Shown: in pieces, positions 45,049 to 54,261 of the stretch
Layout of the letters: each line of letters opens with the position of its first letter
Numbering within the stretch: the stretch's first letter is position 1
NCBI RefSeq assembly: GCF_010671925.1
Contig: NZ_JAAHIH010000005.1
Span: 620,001 to 684,000, forward strand
From: Moorena sp. SIOASIH
Lineage (GTDB): Bacteria > Cyanobacteriota > Cyanobacteriia > Cyanobacteriales > Coleofasciculaceae
Length of the DNA stretch: 64,000 nucleotides
Direction: 5' to 3'
The notes under the pieces: generated by a model
Told to the model about the DNA's origin: nothing
Seen by the model: the letters and a program-made list of their open reading frames with translations, nothing else
The model's database searches: none
Position numbers and translations under genes: made by a program

Positions 45049-48000
45049 TGGCAATAAAAGCTCCTAAAATTGATTCTAGAACAGCAGAGACTATTGCCGC
45101 TCAAGTGCAGCAACTGCTGGAACAGTATACAGGAGAAACTAAAGATATTCAAGGAACGAGTGGTGCTATAGTTAATATCTTTGCCCGTTTTGCCGAGATT
45201 ATTATCGAGCGACTCAATCAAGTTCCCAATAAAAACTTCTTAGCGTTTTTAGATTTATTAGGAGCTTCTCGCTTACCACCCCAACCAGCACGAGTACCCT
45301 TAACATTTTCCTTAGCTGCCGGAACTACCGTTGATGCAGTAGTCCCAAAAGGCACACAAGTTGCTGCACCTCCAGCGGAAGGAGAACAAGACCCTGTTAT
45401 TTTTGAAACTGAACGGGAATTGGTAGTAACAGCCGCAAAATTAGACTCTGTTTTTGTGCGGGATCCAGAACAGGATTTGTATAGTAATCATAGTTCAATT
45501 ATTACTACACCAGCATCACCAGGTGTTGATATTTTTCGGGGCAACCAACCCATTGAACATAGTTTCTATATTGGACATAGCAAACTTTTAGGGTTTGCTG
45601 AAATTGATACCTTTAAAGTAACGATTAATTTATCACAAGCCCTTGGTCCTCCAGGAGAAGTACAATGGCAAATTTGGCAGGAAACGGAAGATGGAGCTAA
45701 TTGGCAAGAGATTACACCGAGCAATAATGAAACTACTCAAGGCTTGACTCAAAGTGGCGATCGCGACATTCAATTTAGTAATATTACCGCTTTACCGTTA
45801 ACTACTGTTAATTCAGTAACTAATCGTTGGCTTCGCTGCCGGTTAGTTACTGCCATTACCAGTGTGAATCAATTACCGAAAATTGCGGATATAAAACTTG
45901 AAGCTACTATCCGTTCTACTGAACTATTAATCGAAACGGCTTTTCTTAATCAATTACCCGTTGATTTAACTAAAGAGTTTTTTCCGTTTGGTGAAAAACC
46001 GAAGCTTGGTGATACCTTATATTTAGCAAGTCGTCAAGTTTTTGATCAAGAAAATGCTCAAATTACTCTTCAGGTTAACTTAGTAAATCCTGCCACAGAA
46101 ACTAGCGGTGAACCAGATGACTTTCCTTTACCTACCAGAGCTTCGAGTAATTTAAGACTTAAGTGGGAATTTTGGAATGGAAAAATCTGGCAAGAATTAG
46201 GTATTGCTAGCTTAGAAAATTCTGGATTCAGAGACACTACTCAAGTTTTTACTCAAAGTGGTCAGGTAGCCTTTACCTTATTTGAAAAACCTGCTACCAT
46301 AACTATTAATGGCGTAGAAAATTTCTGGATTCGTGTGCGAATTAGTGCAGGTAACTATGGTAGAGAAGCATCCTATCAACAAGTAGAAGACAGCTATCAA
46401 TTGCAGCCAGCAACATTTGCGCCACCCTTGATTGAATCAATTGTAGTTAGCCACACCTTAACACTATCAGACGAAGATCCAGAATACGTTATCACCTATA
46501 ATGACTTCGTTTATTTAACTAATAGTCCTAAACCTTTCTTTCCTTTTACAAGAACCGATATTGATAAACAAGCTTTCTATCTGGGCTTTAGTTTACCATT
46601 AGCTAGAACAGAATTTTCCAATCGTAATATCAGCCTGTTTAACTGGGTAAATGAGGTTAAATATGGAGAAAAATTAGTACCATTGTCACCAAATAAAAGC
46701 AAAAAAAATGGAGAACCTGGCTCAATAGTTATCCATAATTTTTGCCTGACTAAGAATATCTCATTAGCCGGATGTGAGGTTAAAATTTTCGGCACCAATT
46801 GGGAACCTAATATACCGGAATTATTAGATAGAGAAGCTAATTCAGAACAGGAATTAGAAATCCGTTTAGAAATTCCTGCTGATGCAAAACTAGAAGATAA
46901 AGATCGCGGGTTTTTACAAGTTATTCAAAACAAGAATTCATCAATTGTTTACAATGCAGTCTTCGAGACAATTGTAGGTACACAATTGCCTAAAACTGAA
47001 CAAGTTCAACTATTATGGGAATATTGGGATGGCCAAGCATGGCAACAACTAACCATAAGAGATGAAACCGAAAACTTTACCCGTTCCGGTTTAATTGAAT
47101 TTTTGCCACCAGGGGATTTTGCACCAAGGGAAGACTTTAATTTACCTCCCCGTTATTGGCTGCGGGTTCGATGGTTCAAGGGTGACTACGACGTTGAACC
47201 TAGGCTGAAACAAGTACTGCTTAACACTACCATGGCAGCACAAACAGCTACGATCCAAATGGAAATTGTTGGCTCCAGTGACGGGACTGAAAATCAAACA
47301 TTTCAGACAACTAGTCAGCCAATATTAGCAGGTCAAGAGCTGGAAGTGCGGGAACCGGAAATACCTTCTGCCCTAGAAAAGGACAAAATTATCCTTGAAG
47401 AAGGGGAAAAGGCTATTACGGTTACTACTAATGACACCGGAAGACCGCAAGAGATTTGGGTCCGTTGGCATCAAGTCCCGGATTTCTATCAATCAGAACC
47501 ACGGGATCGCCATTATGTCTTTGATAATCTTACTGGAAAAATCACCTTTGGGGATGGACACAATGGACTGATTCCTCCTTCTGGTAAAGGCAATATCCGC
47601 ATGAGTCGCTATCAAACTGGTGGTGGAACTGCTGGAAACAAACCGGCTGGGGCGATTGTCCAACTCAAAACCACAGTCCCCTATGTGGACAAAGTGATTA
47701 ACCATCAAGCAGCAACAGGGGGGGCCCAAGCGGAAAGCCTTGACTCCCTAATCGAGCGGGCACCTAAGGAAATTCGCCATCGTCAGCGTGCTGTGACTAG
47801 GGAAGACTACGAAGATTTAGCCAAGCTGGCTTCACCAGAGGTAACCAGAGCCAAGTGTGTACCCATAGCCAATTTGAAAACCAATCCCCTGGATCCCAAC
47901 CCGGATTTAGCCGGAGCAGTCAGCGTGATTATTGTACCCCGCTCCACGGAAGCTAAACCCCTACCCAGTTTGGAGCTAATCAAAAGCGTCCAAAACTACC

Positions 48001-48368
48001 TACAAGCCTACACCGAACCCACAGTGGCAATCTCTGTAGTGGGCGCTCTCTATGTCCGTGTCGATATTACCACTAAAATTGCGGTCACTTCCCTAGAAGG
48101 ATCTCGTGAGGTAGCACAAAGGGTGGAACAAACCTTAGCTAGTTTTCTGCATCCCCTCACGGGGGGTTTTGACGGAATGGGTTGGAATTTTGGTCGTCAA
48201 CCCTATAAATCCGACTTATACCGACTACTGGAGAGAGTGCCGGGAGTAGACCATGTTTCTAGTTTGGATGTGGTTCAAATTGAAGAGCCACAAGGTGCTA
48301 GCGAGACTAATCGCTTTTTAGTCTATTCCGGCAACCACACCATCAATTTAACCTTTGTGGAATCCTGA
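45048..48368 (+). CDS. eCIS baseplate J-like wedge protein (Pvc11-like)
   Basis: 1106 residues. N-terminus NKNFLAFLDLLGASRLPPQP and ARVPLTFSLAAGTTVDAVVP, followed by large inserted beta domains (two WEYWDGQAWQQLTIRDE-like units at about 375 and 660), then the conserved J core: YVFDNLTGKITFGDGHNGLI, APKEIRHRQRAVTREDYEDL, FLHPLTGGFDGMGWNFGRQP. This is the large wedge that rings the hub. Coupled to gp25 and followed 12 bases later by a second J-like gene. Confidence 0.94.
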   Translation: MAIKAPKIDSRTAETIAAQVQQLLEQYTGETKDIQGTSGAIVNIFARFAEIIIERLNQVPNKNFLAFLDLLGASRLPPQPARVPLTFSLAAGTTVDAVVPKGTQVAAPPAEGEQDPVIFETERELVVTAAKLDSVFVRDPEQDLYSNHSSIITTPASPGVDIFRGNQPIEHSFYIGHSKLLGFAEIDTFKVTINLSQALGPPGEVQWQIWQETEDGANWQEITPSNNETTQGLTQSGDRDIQFSNITALPLTTVNSVTNRWLRCRLVTAITSVNQLPKIADIKLEATIRSTELLIETAFLNQLPVDLTKEFFPFGEKPKLGDTLYLASRQVFDQENAQITLQVNLVNPATETSGEPDDFPLPTRASSNLRLKWEFWNGKIWQELGIASLENSGFRDTTQVFTQSGQVAFTLFEKPATITINGVENFWIRVRISAGNYGREASYQQVEDSYQLQPATFAPPLIESIVVSHTLTLSDEDPEYVITYNDFVYLTNSPKPFFPFTRTDIDKQAFYLGFSLPLARTEFSNRNISLFNWVNEVKYGEKLVPLSPNKSKKNGEPGSIVIHNFCLTKNISLAGCEVKIFGTNWEPNIPELLDREANSEQELEIRLEIPADAKLEDKDRGFLQVIQNKNSSIVYNAVFETIVGTQLPKTEQVQLLWEYWDGQAWQQLTIRDETENFTRSGLIEFLPPGDFAPREDFNLPPRYWLRVRWFKGDYDVEPRLKQVLLNTTMAAQTATIQMEIVGSSDGTENQTFQTTSQPILAGQELEVREPEIPSALEKDKIILEEGEKAITVTTNDTGRPQEIWVRWHQVPDFYQSEPRDRHYVFDNLTGKITFGDGHNGLIPPSGKGNIRMSRYQTGGGTAGNKPAGAIVQLKTTVPYVDKVINHQAATGGAQAESLDSLIERAPKEIRHRQRAVTREDYEDLAKLASPEVTRAKCVPIANLKTNPLDPNPDLAGAVSVIIVPRSTEAKPLPSLELIKSVQNYLQAYTEPTVAISVVGALYVRVDITTKIAVTSLEGSREVAQRVEQTLASFLHPLTGGFDGMGWNFGRQPYKSDLYRLLERVPGVDHVSSLDVVQIEEPQGASETNRFLVYSGNHTINLTFVES

Positions 48369-48380
48369 GGAGGGTAGCTG

Positions 48381-49367
48381 ATGCCAATAGAATTGCCTAA
48401 TCTTGATGACCGCACCTATGATGACTTGGTGCAAGAAGCCCTGGGTATGATTCCCAGCTATGCCCCCGAATGGACTAATCACAATCCTTCTGATCCTGGT
48501 ATTACCGTTATTGAGCTGTTTGCCTACCTTACCGAAATGGTGCTCTATCGGCAAAATCGGGTGACAGAGGCGAATATGCGGATGTTTTTACAACTGCTGA
48601 ATGGACCAGATTGGCAGCAAAAGGAGGATTTACAGACAGAGATTAAAGAGGCAATTACCCAAGTACGCGATCGCTACCGAGCCATCACCTGTGCCGACTT
48701 TGTGGAATTAGCCCAAGAAGTAAAACCAGATAATACAGATGATACCGTTGCGAGGGCACACTGTATACCTCGACGTAACCTGGACTCGGAAAATCCCTTA
48801 GTCGAACCTGTGGATCAACCAGGTCATGTGAGTATTGTGATTATCCCCGACAGCACTAATCGTGAAAATAGCCCTCCTCAACCAAGCTCATTGCTGATTA
48901 ACGAGGTAAAAAACCACTTAGAAGAACGGCGATTGATTGGCACGGCAATCCATGTAGTTGTGCCACGGTACATCACCATTAGCATCAGATTAACCATACA
49001 CCTCAACCGAGAAGCAGACGTAGCAACCACTAGGGACAAGATAAATCAGGCACTGGAAAACTTTTTCGATCCCCTACCAAATCCTGACAATCCTCAAGGT
49101 TGGCCATTTGGTCGAAATGTTTATGTTTCCGAACTTTATCAACTACTTGATGAACTAGACTTTGTGGATTATATCACCAAAACCAACGAGCAAGACGAAG
49201 TATTTTTTCCTAATCCTGATGCCATTGCCAATGAGGAACGCTTAGTTCCCAACACAGGACAGCTAAGTGCCATCCAGCTTAAACCAGAAGAATTAGTTGA
49301 TTTAGATCTTAGCAACAGCACTATAGATATCATCTCCCCCATAAAAACCGTTGATTTCACCGGATAA
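48381..49367 (+). CDS. eCIS second baseplate J-like wedge protein (Pvc12-like)
   Basis: 328 residues. The N-terminal MPIELPNLDDRTYDDLVQEA and WTNHNPSDPGITVIELFAYL, the YRAITCADFVELAQ motif, and WPFGRNVYVSELYQLLDELD repeat features of the preceding J protein in shorter form. In eCIS loci this second J-like protein pairs with the first in the wedge. AGGAGG precedes its ATG. Confidence 0.92.
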   Translation: MPIELPNLDDRTYDDLVQEALGMIPSYAPEWTNHNPSDPGITVIELFAYLTEMVLYRQNRVTEANMRMFLQLLNGPDWQQKEDLQTEIKEAITQVRDRYRAITCADFVELAQEVKPDNTDDTVARAHCIPRRNLDSENPLVEPVDQPGHVSIVIIPDSTNRENSPPQPSSLLINEVKNHLEERRLIGTAIHVVVPRYITISIRLTIHLNREADVATTRDKINQALENFFDPLPNPDNPQGWPFGRNVYVSELYQLLDELDFVDYITKTNEQDEVFFPNPDAIANEERLVPNTGQLSAIQLKPEELVDLDLSNSTIDIISPIKTVDFTG

Positions 49368-49384
49368 AGACTAAAATAAAACCA

Positions 49385-50170
49385 ATGACAAACTCAGCCC
49401 GTTCTCCCAGTAAACTTTTAGACTATCTGCCAGAGATTTATCAAAGCGATCCTTTCGTCGGTCAATTTTTACTACCCTTTGAAAAGATTCTTTTCGGTAG
49501 TCCAGATGGGGTAAATTTTTCTGAGCAAGGTTTAGAAGAAAAAATTGCCCGTATTTCTAATTACTTCCATCCCCAAGAAACACCCCCAGACTTCCTGCCC
49601 TGGTTATCTAGCTGGGTGGCGTTGAGTCTTAGAGCAGATTTAGATGTCCAAAAACAACGGAATTTTCTGGCCAATACCGTCAGATTGTATCGTTTTCGAG
49701 GGACGAAAGCCAATTTACAAACACTGCTAGAATTATTTCTAGAGGACGAGGAAAAAGTCACCATTATCGACGCTTCCAATGCCGAATTTCAAATTGGTGA
49801 CTCCGAACTCCTGAACCAAATTGATGACCCCGAAGAACTTCCCTCGCGATCGCTCCTGGGTAGAGGCACTTACCTTGGTGGTGGTATCCCCCACTTTTTT
49901 ATAGTAAGAATCACTCCAGCTCAAGGATTAACCCAAGAGCAACTCGACCGACAAATAGAAATTGCTACTGCCATCATCGAACAGGAAAAACCAGCCCATA
50001 CCAAGTACAGACTAGAAATTATTTATCCTGACACCATGCAGATTGGTACTTTTGATCCTAATTCTGGAAAAGGTACCGGTTCCCAGATTGGAATTGATAC
50101 TATTTTTGGCAAAATTCCCGAAAATGACGACCCTATTCTAGAGGATATCTCCCAAATTTTTTTATACTGA
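49385..50170 (+). CDS. eCIS tail protein I-like baseplate protein
   Basis: 261 residues. LLDYLPEIYQSDPFVGQFLL, PDFLPWLSSWVALSLRADLD, QRNFLANTVRLYRFRGTKAN and LQTLLELFLEDEEKVTIIDA are typical of the phage tail protein (TIGR02242-type) found before fibre genes in eCIS loci. Probably the attachment point for the fibres. Confidence 0.9.
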   Translation: MTNSARSPSKLLDYLPEIYQSDPFVGQFLLPFEKILFGSPDGVNFSEQGLEEKIARISNYFHPQETPPDFLPWLSSWVALSLRADLDVQKQRNFLANTVRLYRFRGTKANLQTLLELFLEDEEKVTIIDASNAEFQIGDSELLNQIDDPEELPSRSLLGRGTYLGGGIPHFFIVRITPAQGLTQEQLDRQIEIATAIIEQEKPAHTKYRLEIIYPDTMQIGTFDPNSGKGTGSQIGIDTIFGKIPENDDPILEDISQIFLY

Positions 50171-50489
50171 ATTTTGCCCCCCTAGCCCCCCCAGGGGGAA
50201 GAGTCAATTTGCTTCTAAAAGTCCCCCGCCCCCCTAACCCCCCAATTCTGGGGGGAATTAGCGGATGCTTCGCTTTTTTACAGATGGGGACCAACGGGGG
50301 CTTGGATGTAGCAAATGAGACTTCTCAGACAACCTCTTAGGAGAGTAAGTACCTGGACGACTGTACTAACTTGTGTAAAGTTGCCAAAAGTCCCCCTGCT
50401 CCCTGCTCCCTGCTCTCTGCTCCCTGCTCCCTGCTCCCTGCTCCCTATTTCAAAAGTTAATTTTACTTTTTTCCGACTACTTAACGAAT
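50171..50489. other. Repeat-filled gap before the first fibre gene
   Basis: GC-rich CCCCCCTAGCCCCCC units, one of them paired with GGGGGGAATTA (50215-50262), then about nine CCCTGCT heptamers (50393-50450). No gene. The same GC-rich unit occurs in frame inside the 929-residue protein gene. Confidence 0.7.
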
Positions 50490-53400
50490 ATGACAGATAT
50501 ACAACGCCCCAACTACTTTACTGCCCAGTTTTTAGTAGAAGAAGACTTTAACGATGAGCAAGCCTACCATCGTGACATGCGCCTGCGTCACAATCGTTTC
50601 CTCCATGAATGGGGTGTGGTGGAAGGATTAGAAGTAACTAAAGTCGGCGATAAAAGAATTGCGGTTAGTGAAGGCATGGCCATTGATAAAGATGGTCGAG
50701 AAATTATTGTTTTACCCAATTCTCCCGTACCGAAAACGATTAACTTAGATGGATTACCACTCAATACAACTATTGAAATTACCATCATCTATCACGAAAT
50801 TAAGGATAAGCCTTACCGACTAGGTAACGAAACTAAATACACTCGCACCACTGAACGTCCCAAATTTATCATCTACGGTGGTAAACAAAGGGAACACTGT
50901 GATGACGATGAAGTAGAGGTCAGAACTGGTAGTGCCCCTACCGATGATAATGTGATTATTTTGGCACGGGTGACCCTAGATAACAACGGGTTCATTGATC
51001 AGGTGGATAACTCTGTACGGAAACTAGCCAGTGCTAAGTTATCTACCCTAGATAAGTTAGAGGTAGATGGTACGATTTCCGCCACCAACTTAAACCTGAC
51101 AGGAGACTCAACTATCGATGGTTCCCTGACAGTGAATGGAAACCTGGAAGTAAAAGGGGATGTGATTGCCCGTGATACCGAGCATATTGCTGGGGATGTG
51201 TCCTTGGGGGACCAAGACAGTGATGAAGTGAAAGTTACAGGAGTAATTCGCTCCGGGCATTCATCTGGAGCACTGAGGGTGGATGATGGGTTACATACCA
51301 CTGGTCCTCTGACAGTAGATGGTAATGTTGGTATTGGTACAACTAATCCTAGTCAAAAATTAGAGGTAAATGGAACTGTCAAAGCCACTAGGTTTGAAGG
51401 GGATGGTTCTGGTTTAACCGGTATTAGTGCTGGAAAGTGGTCTGATGCTAGTAGTAACAGGATTTACTATAACGCTGGCAATGTCGGCATTGGCACAAAT
51501 AATCCTATTGAAAAATTAGAGGTGACTGGAACGGTCAAGGCCATTGCTAATCATACGGGCAGAGATTCAGCCTACGGAGTTTACAGCCAAGCACAAGGCA
51601 GTGACAGTGGCTCTAAATTTGGTTTGTATGCACAAGCAACGGGTGGTACCAGTGGTATCAGATATGGTGTTTTCGGTGGTGCTTCTGGTGGACACACTCA
51701 ATATGGTGGCTATTTCACTGCTAATAATACAGGCAATACTACCGCCTACGGAATTCAAAGCGTTGTACATGGCAATGGCAATGGCACTAAATATGGTTTG
51801 CTAGCACGAGCAGCAGGTGGTACCAGTGGTGCCCGATTTGGTGTCCACGGTCATGCTTCTGGTGGACAAACTCAATATGGTGGCCATTTCACTGCTACTA
51901 ATACCGGCAATAGTACCGCCTTCGGAGTTCAAAGCACTGTAGCGGGCAATGAAAATGGCACTAAATATGGTTTGTTTGCACAAGCAGTAGGTGGTACCAC
52001 TGGTAGCCGATTTGGTGTCAGGGGTATTGCCTCTGGTGGTAGCGTTCAATATGGTGGCCATTTCACTGCTACTAATACCGGCAATACTACCGCCTACGGA
52101 GTTCACAGCCAAGTAGCGGGCAATGGCAATGGCACTAAATATGGTTTGCTAGCACAAGCAACGGGTGGTACCACTGGTAGCCGATTTGGTGTCAGGGGTA
52201 GTGCTTCTGGGGGACAAACTCAATATGGTGGCTATTTCATTGCTACTAATACGGGCAATACTACCGCCTTCGGAGTTCAAAGCGTTGTAGGTGGCAATGA
52301 AAATGGCACTAAATATGGTTTGTATGGACAAGCAACAGGTGGTACCAGTGGTAGCCGATTTGGTGTCTACGGCAGAGCCAATGCTCAGAATAATAGCAGT
52401 GCAATTGTATACGGTGTCTACGGTGTTGCCAGTGGTGGCAAGACTAGTTATGCTGGCTACTTCCAAGGTAATGCAAATGTAACAGGTAATTTAACCGCTG
52501 GTCGTGTCGGTATTGGCATCACAAATCCTACTGAAAAATTAGAGGTGGCTGGAACGGTTAAAGCCACTAAGTTTGAAGGGGATGGTTCTGGTTTAACTGG
52601 GATTAGCGCTGGTGGTGAAACCAAGTGGTCTGATGGTGATAGTAACAGTATTTACTATAATGCTGGCAATGTTGGTATTGGCACAACTAATCCACAATCT
52701 CTTTTGCAAGTTGGATTAGGAGGTACGAATGCCCCTCGCCCCTGGATGACAAGAGGACTACAAGTTGCTTGGGATACTGACCATCTATTTCTAGGATTGA
52801 AAGATGAAGGGGCAGATCGCAAAGATTCTGTACTGGCATGGGGAGATAATACGAATGATGCATTCAGATTCATTTTTGCTGCTTCACGTGGTGCTGCAGA
52901 TGGTCAAGAAATAATGAGGTTACAGCCAAACGGCAATGTCGGTATTGGCATCACAAATCCTACTGAAAAATTAGAGGTCACTGGAACTGTAAAAGCTACT
53001 AGGTTTGAAGGGGATGGTTCTGGTTTAACTGGTATTAGTGGCGACGGACAGTGGCAGACCTTATCCGGTAACCGTATTCGCTATAATGGCGGTGTTTTGG
53101 TTGGTAATTACCTTCTCTCTAGAACTAATGACTCCCAAGAAAGAGGAGTATCCGGTGCCAGCTTCGCCATAACAGAAACAGTAAATAAGATTCCGCGATG
53201 CTACGGTGTTAGGGGTCATTTCCAGGGTTTTCTAACGTCTATCGTTGTAAAAGATGAAAAACATCCAGACGACGAAATTATAGTTAAAGATGAGGCTAAT
53301 GATACCAGAGATGATAGTTTTGAAGCTCAGATTTCAATTTTAGGAGGCATTACTCCGGAAAACAGTCCTGAGTCTGTGAAATCTGGGGATTTTCTTGAAC

Positions 53401-54023
53401 AGCGAACTGAGATCTCTGTAGAGGCAGTTGATACCATTAAAGGGGGTACTGTTCAACCTATTGATACCATTGAAGGAGACAAATCTCCACAGCCAATTCC
53501 AAAGCCAGGTTTTTTTAAATCTGGATATGGTGGCTATTTCACTGCTATCAATAATGGTACATCTACTGTCTACGGAGTTTACGGTGAAGTAACAGGTCGT
53601 CAAGGAAGTACGTCCTATGGTGTTTACGGTAGTGCCAAAGGTGCTGGGAACAATTATGCTGGCTACTTCAATGGTAGAGTGCATGTAACAGGTAATATAA
53701 TAGCGAACAATCTCCAACAAAAATCCTCACGACAGTTCAAAGAAAATATTAATACCCTGGCCATAGAAGACGCCATAGAAACCCTGGAAGGACTCAATCC
53801 CGTCCAATTCCGCTACAAAGAAGATCACCAAAAAGAAACCCACATTGGATTTATTGCGGAAGATGTGCCGGATTTAGTAGCAAGTCGCGATCGCAAAACC
53901 CTCAGTCCGATGGATATCGTAGCGGTTTTAACCAAAGTGGTGAAGGAGCAAAACAACACAATTTCCTTGCTCATGGAAAAGGTACAAACTTTGGAACAGA
54001 AAAGTCAATCTAGCGCTTTTTAG
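50490..54023 (+). CDS. eCIS tail fibre (Pvc13-like) with C-terminal S74 chaperone domain
   Basis: 1177 residues. N-terminal baseplate-binding domain (TDIQRPNYFTAQFLVEEDFN, DEQAYHRDMRLRHNRFLHEW), then short beta repeats GNVGIGTTNPSQKLEVNGTV with EGDGSGLTGISAG, five 35-residue units like GTKYGLLARAAGGTSGARFG (about 51590-52380), a lectin-like insert region, and a C-terminal intramolecular chaperone (SRQFKENINTLAIEDAIETL, LNPVQFRYKEDHQKETHIGF) of the S74 autoprocessing type. It should trimerise, self-cleave and recognise the target cell. Confidence 0.9.
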   Translation: MTDIQRPNYFTAQFLVEEDFNDEQAYHRDMRLRHNRFLHEWGVVEGLEVTKVGDKRIAVSEGMAIDKDGREIIVLPNSPVPKTINLDGLPLNTTIEITIIYHEIKDKPYRLGNETKYTRTTERPKFIIYGGKQREHCDDDEVEVRTGSAPTDDNVIILARVTLDNNGFIDQVDNSVRKLASAKLSTLDKLEVDGTISATNLNLTGDSTIDGSLTVNGNLEVKGDVIARDTEHIAGDVSLGDQDSDEVKVTGVIRSGHSSGALRVDDGLHTTGPLTVDGNVGIGTTNPSQKLEVNGTVKATRFEGDGSGLTGISAGKWSDASSNRIYYNAGNVGIGTNNPIEKLEVTGTVKAIANHTGRDSAYGVYSQAQGSDSGSKFGLYAQATGGTSGIRYGVFGGASGGHTQYGGYFTANNTGNTTAYGIQSVVHGNGNGTKYGLLARAAGGTSGARFGVHGHASGGQTQYGGHFTATNTGNSTAFGVQSTVAGNENGTKYGLFAQAVGGTTGSRFGVRGIASGGSVQYGGHFTATNTGNTTAYGVHSQVAGNGNGTKYGLLAQATGGTTGSRFGVRGSASGGQTQYGGYFIATNTGNTTAFGVQSVVGGNENGTKYGLYGQATGGTSGSRFGVYGRANAQNNSSAIVYGVYGVASGGKTSYAGYFQGNANVTGNLTAGRVGIGITNPTEKLEVAGTVKATKFEGDGSGLTGISAGGETKWSDGDSNSIYYNAGNVGIGTTNPQSLLQVGLGGTNAPRPWMTRGLQVAWDTDHLFLGLKDEGADRKDSVLAWGDNTNDAFRFIFAASRGAADGQEIMRLQPNGNVGIGITNPTEKLEVTGTVKATRFEGDGSGLTGISGDGQWQTLSGNRIRYNGGVLVGNYLLSRTNDSQERGVSGASFAITETVNKIPRCYGVRGHFQGFLTSIVVKDEKHPDDEIIVKDEANDTRDDSFEAQISILGGITPENSPESVKSGDFLEQRTEISVEAVDTIKGGTVQPIDTIEGDKSPQPIPKPGFFKSGYGGYFTAINNGTSTVYGVYGEVTGRQGSTSYGVYGSAKGAGNNYAGYFNGRVHVTGNIIANNLQQKSSRQFKENINTLAIEDAIETLEGLNPVQFRYKEDHQKETHIGFIAEDVPDLVASRDRKTLSPMDIVAVLTKVVKEQNNTISLLMEKVQTLEQKSQSSAF

Positions 54024-54137
54024 CCTTCTTCAGTACCTGCTATGGGCTCATTTCCAGTTAAAACACTCAGAAAGCTTAATTTATAAGGAAAATGAGGCTA
54101 TTTAACTAACAAAAATTTCTGAATACTGCCTCTTTCC

Positions 54138-54210
54138 CCTGCTCCCTGCTCCCTGCTCCCTGCTCCCTATTCCCTATTCCCTATTCCCTATTCCCTATTC
54201 CCTGCTCCCT
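54138..54210. repeat. CCCTGCT/CCCTATT heptamer array between the fibre genes
   Basis: About ten units in the 238-bp gap between the two fibre genes. Confidence 0.9.
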
Positions 54211-54261
54211 AAAACCAATAATTTTTACCAGACCCAATTTAAAACTACTATATTAACCATA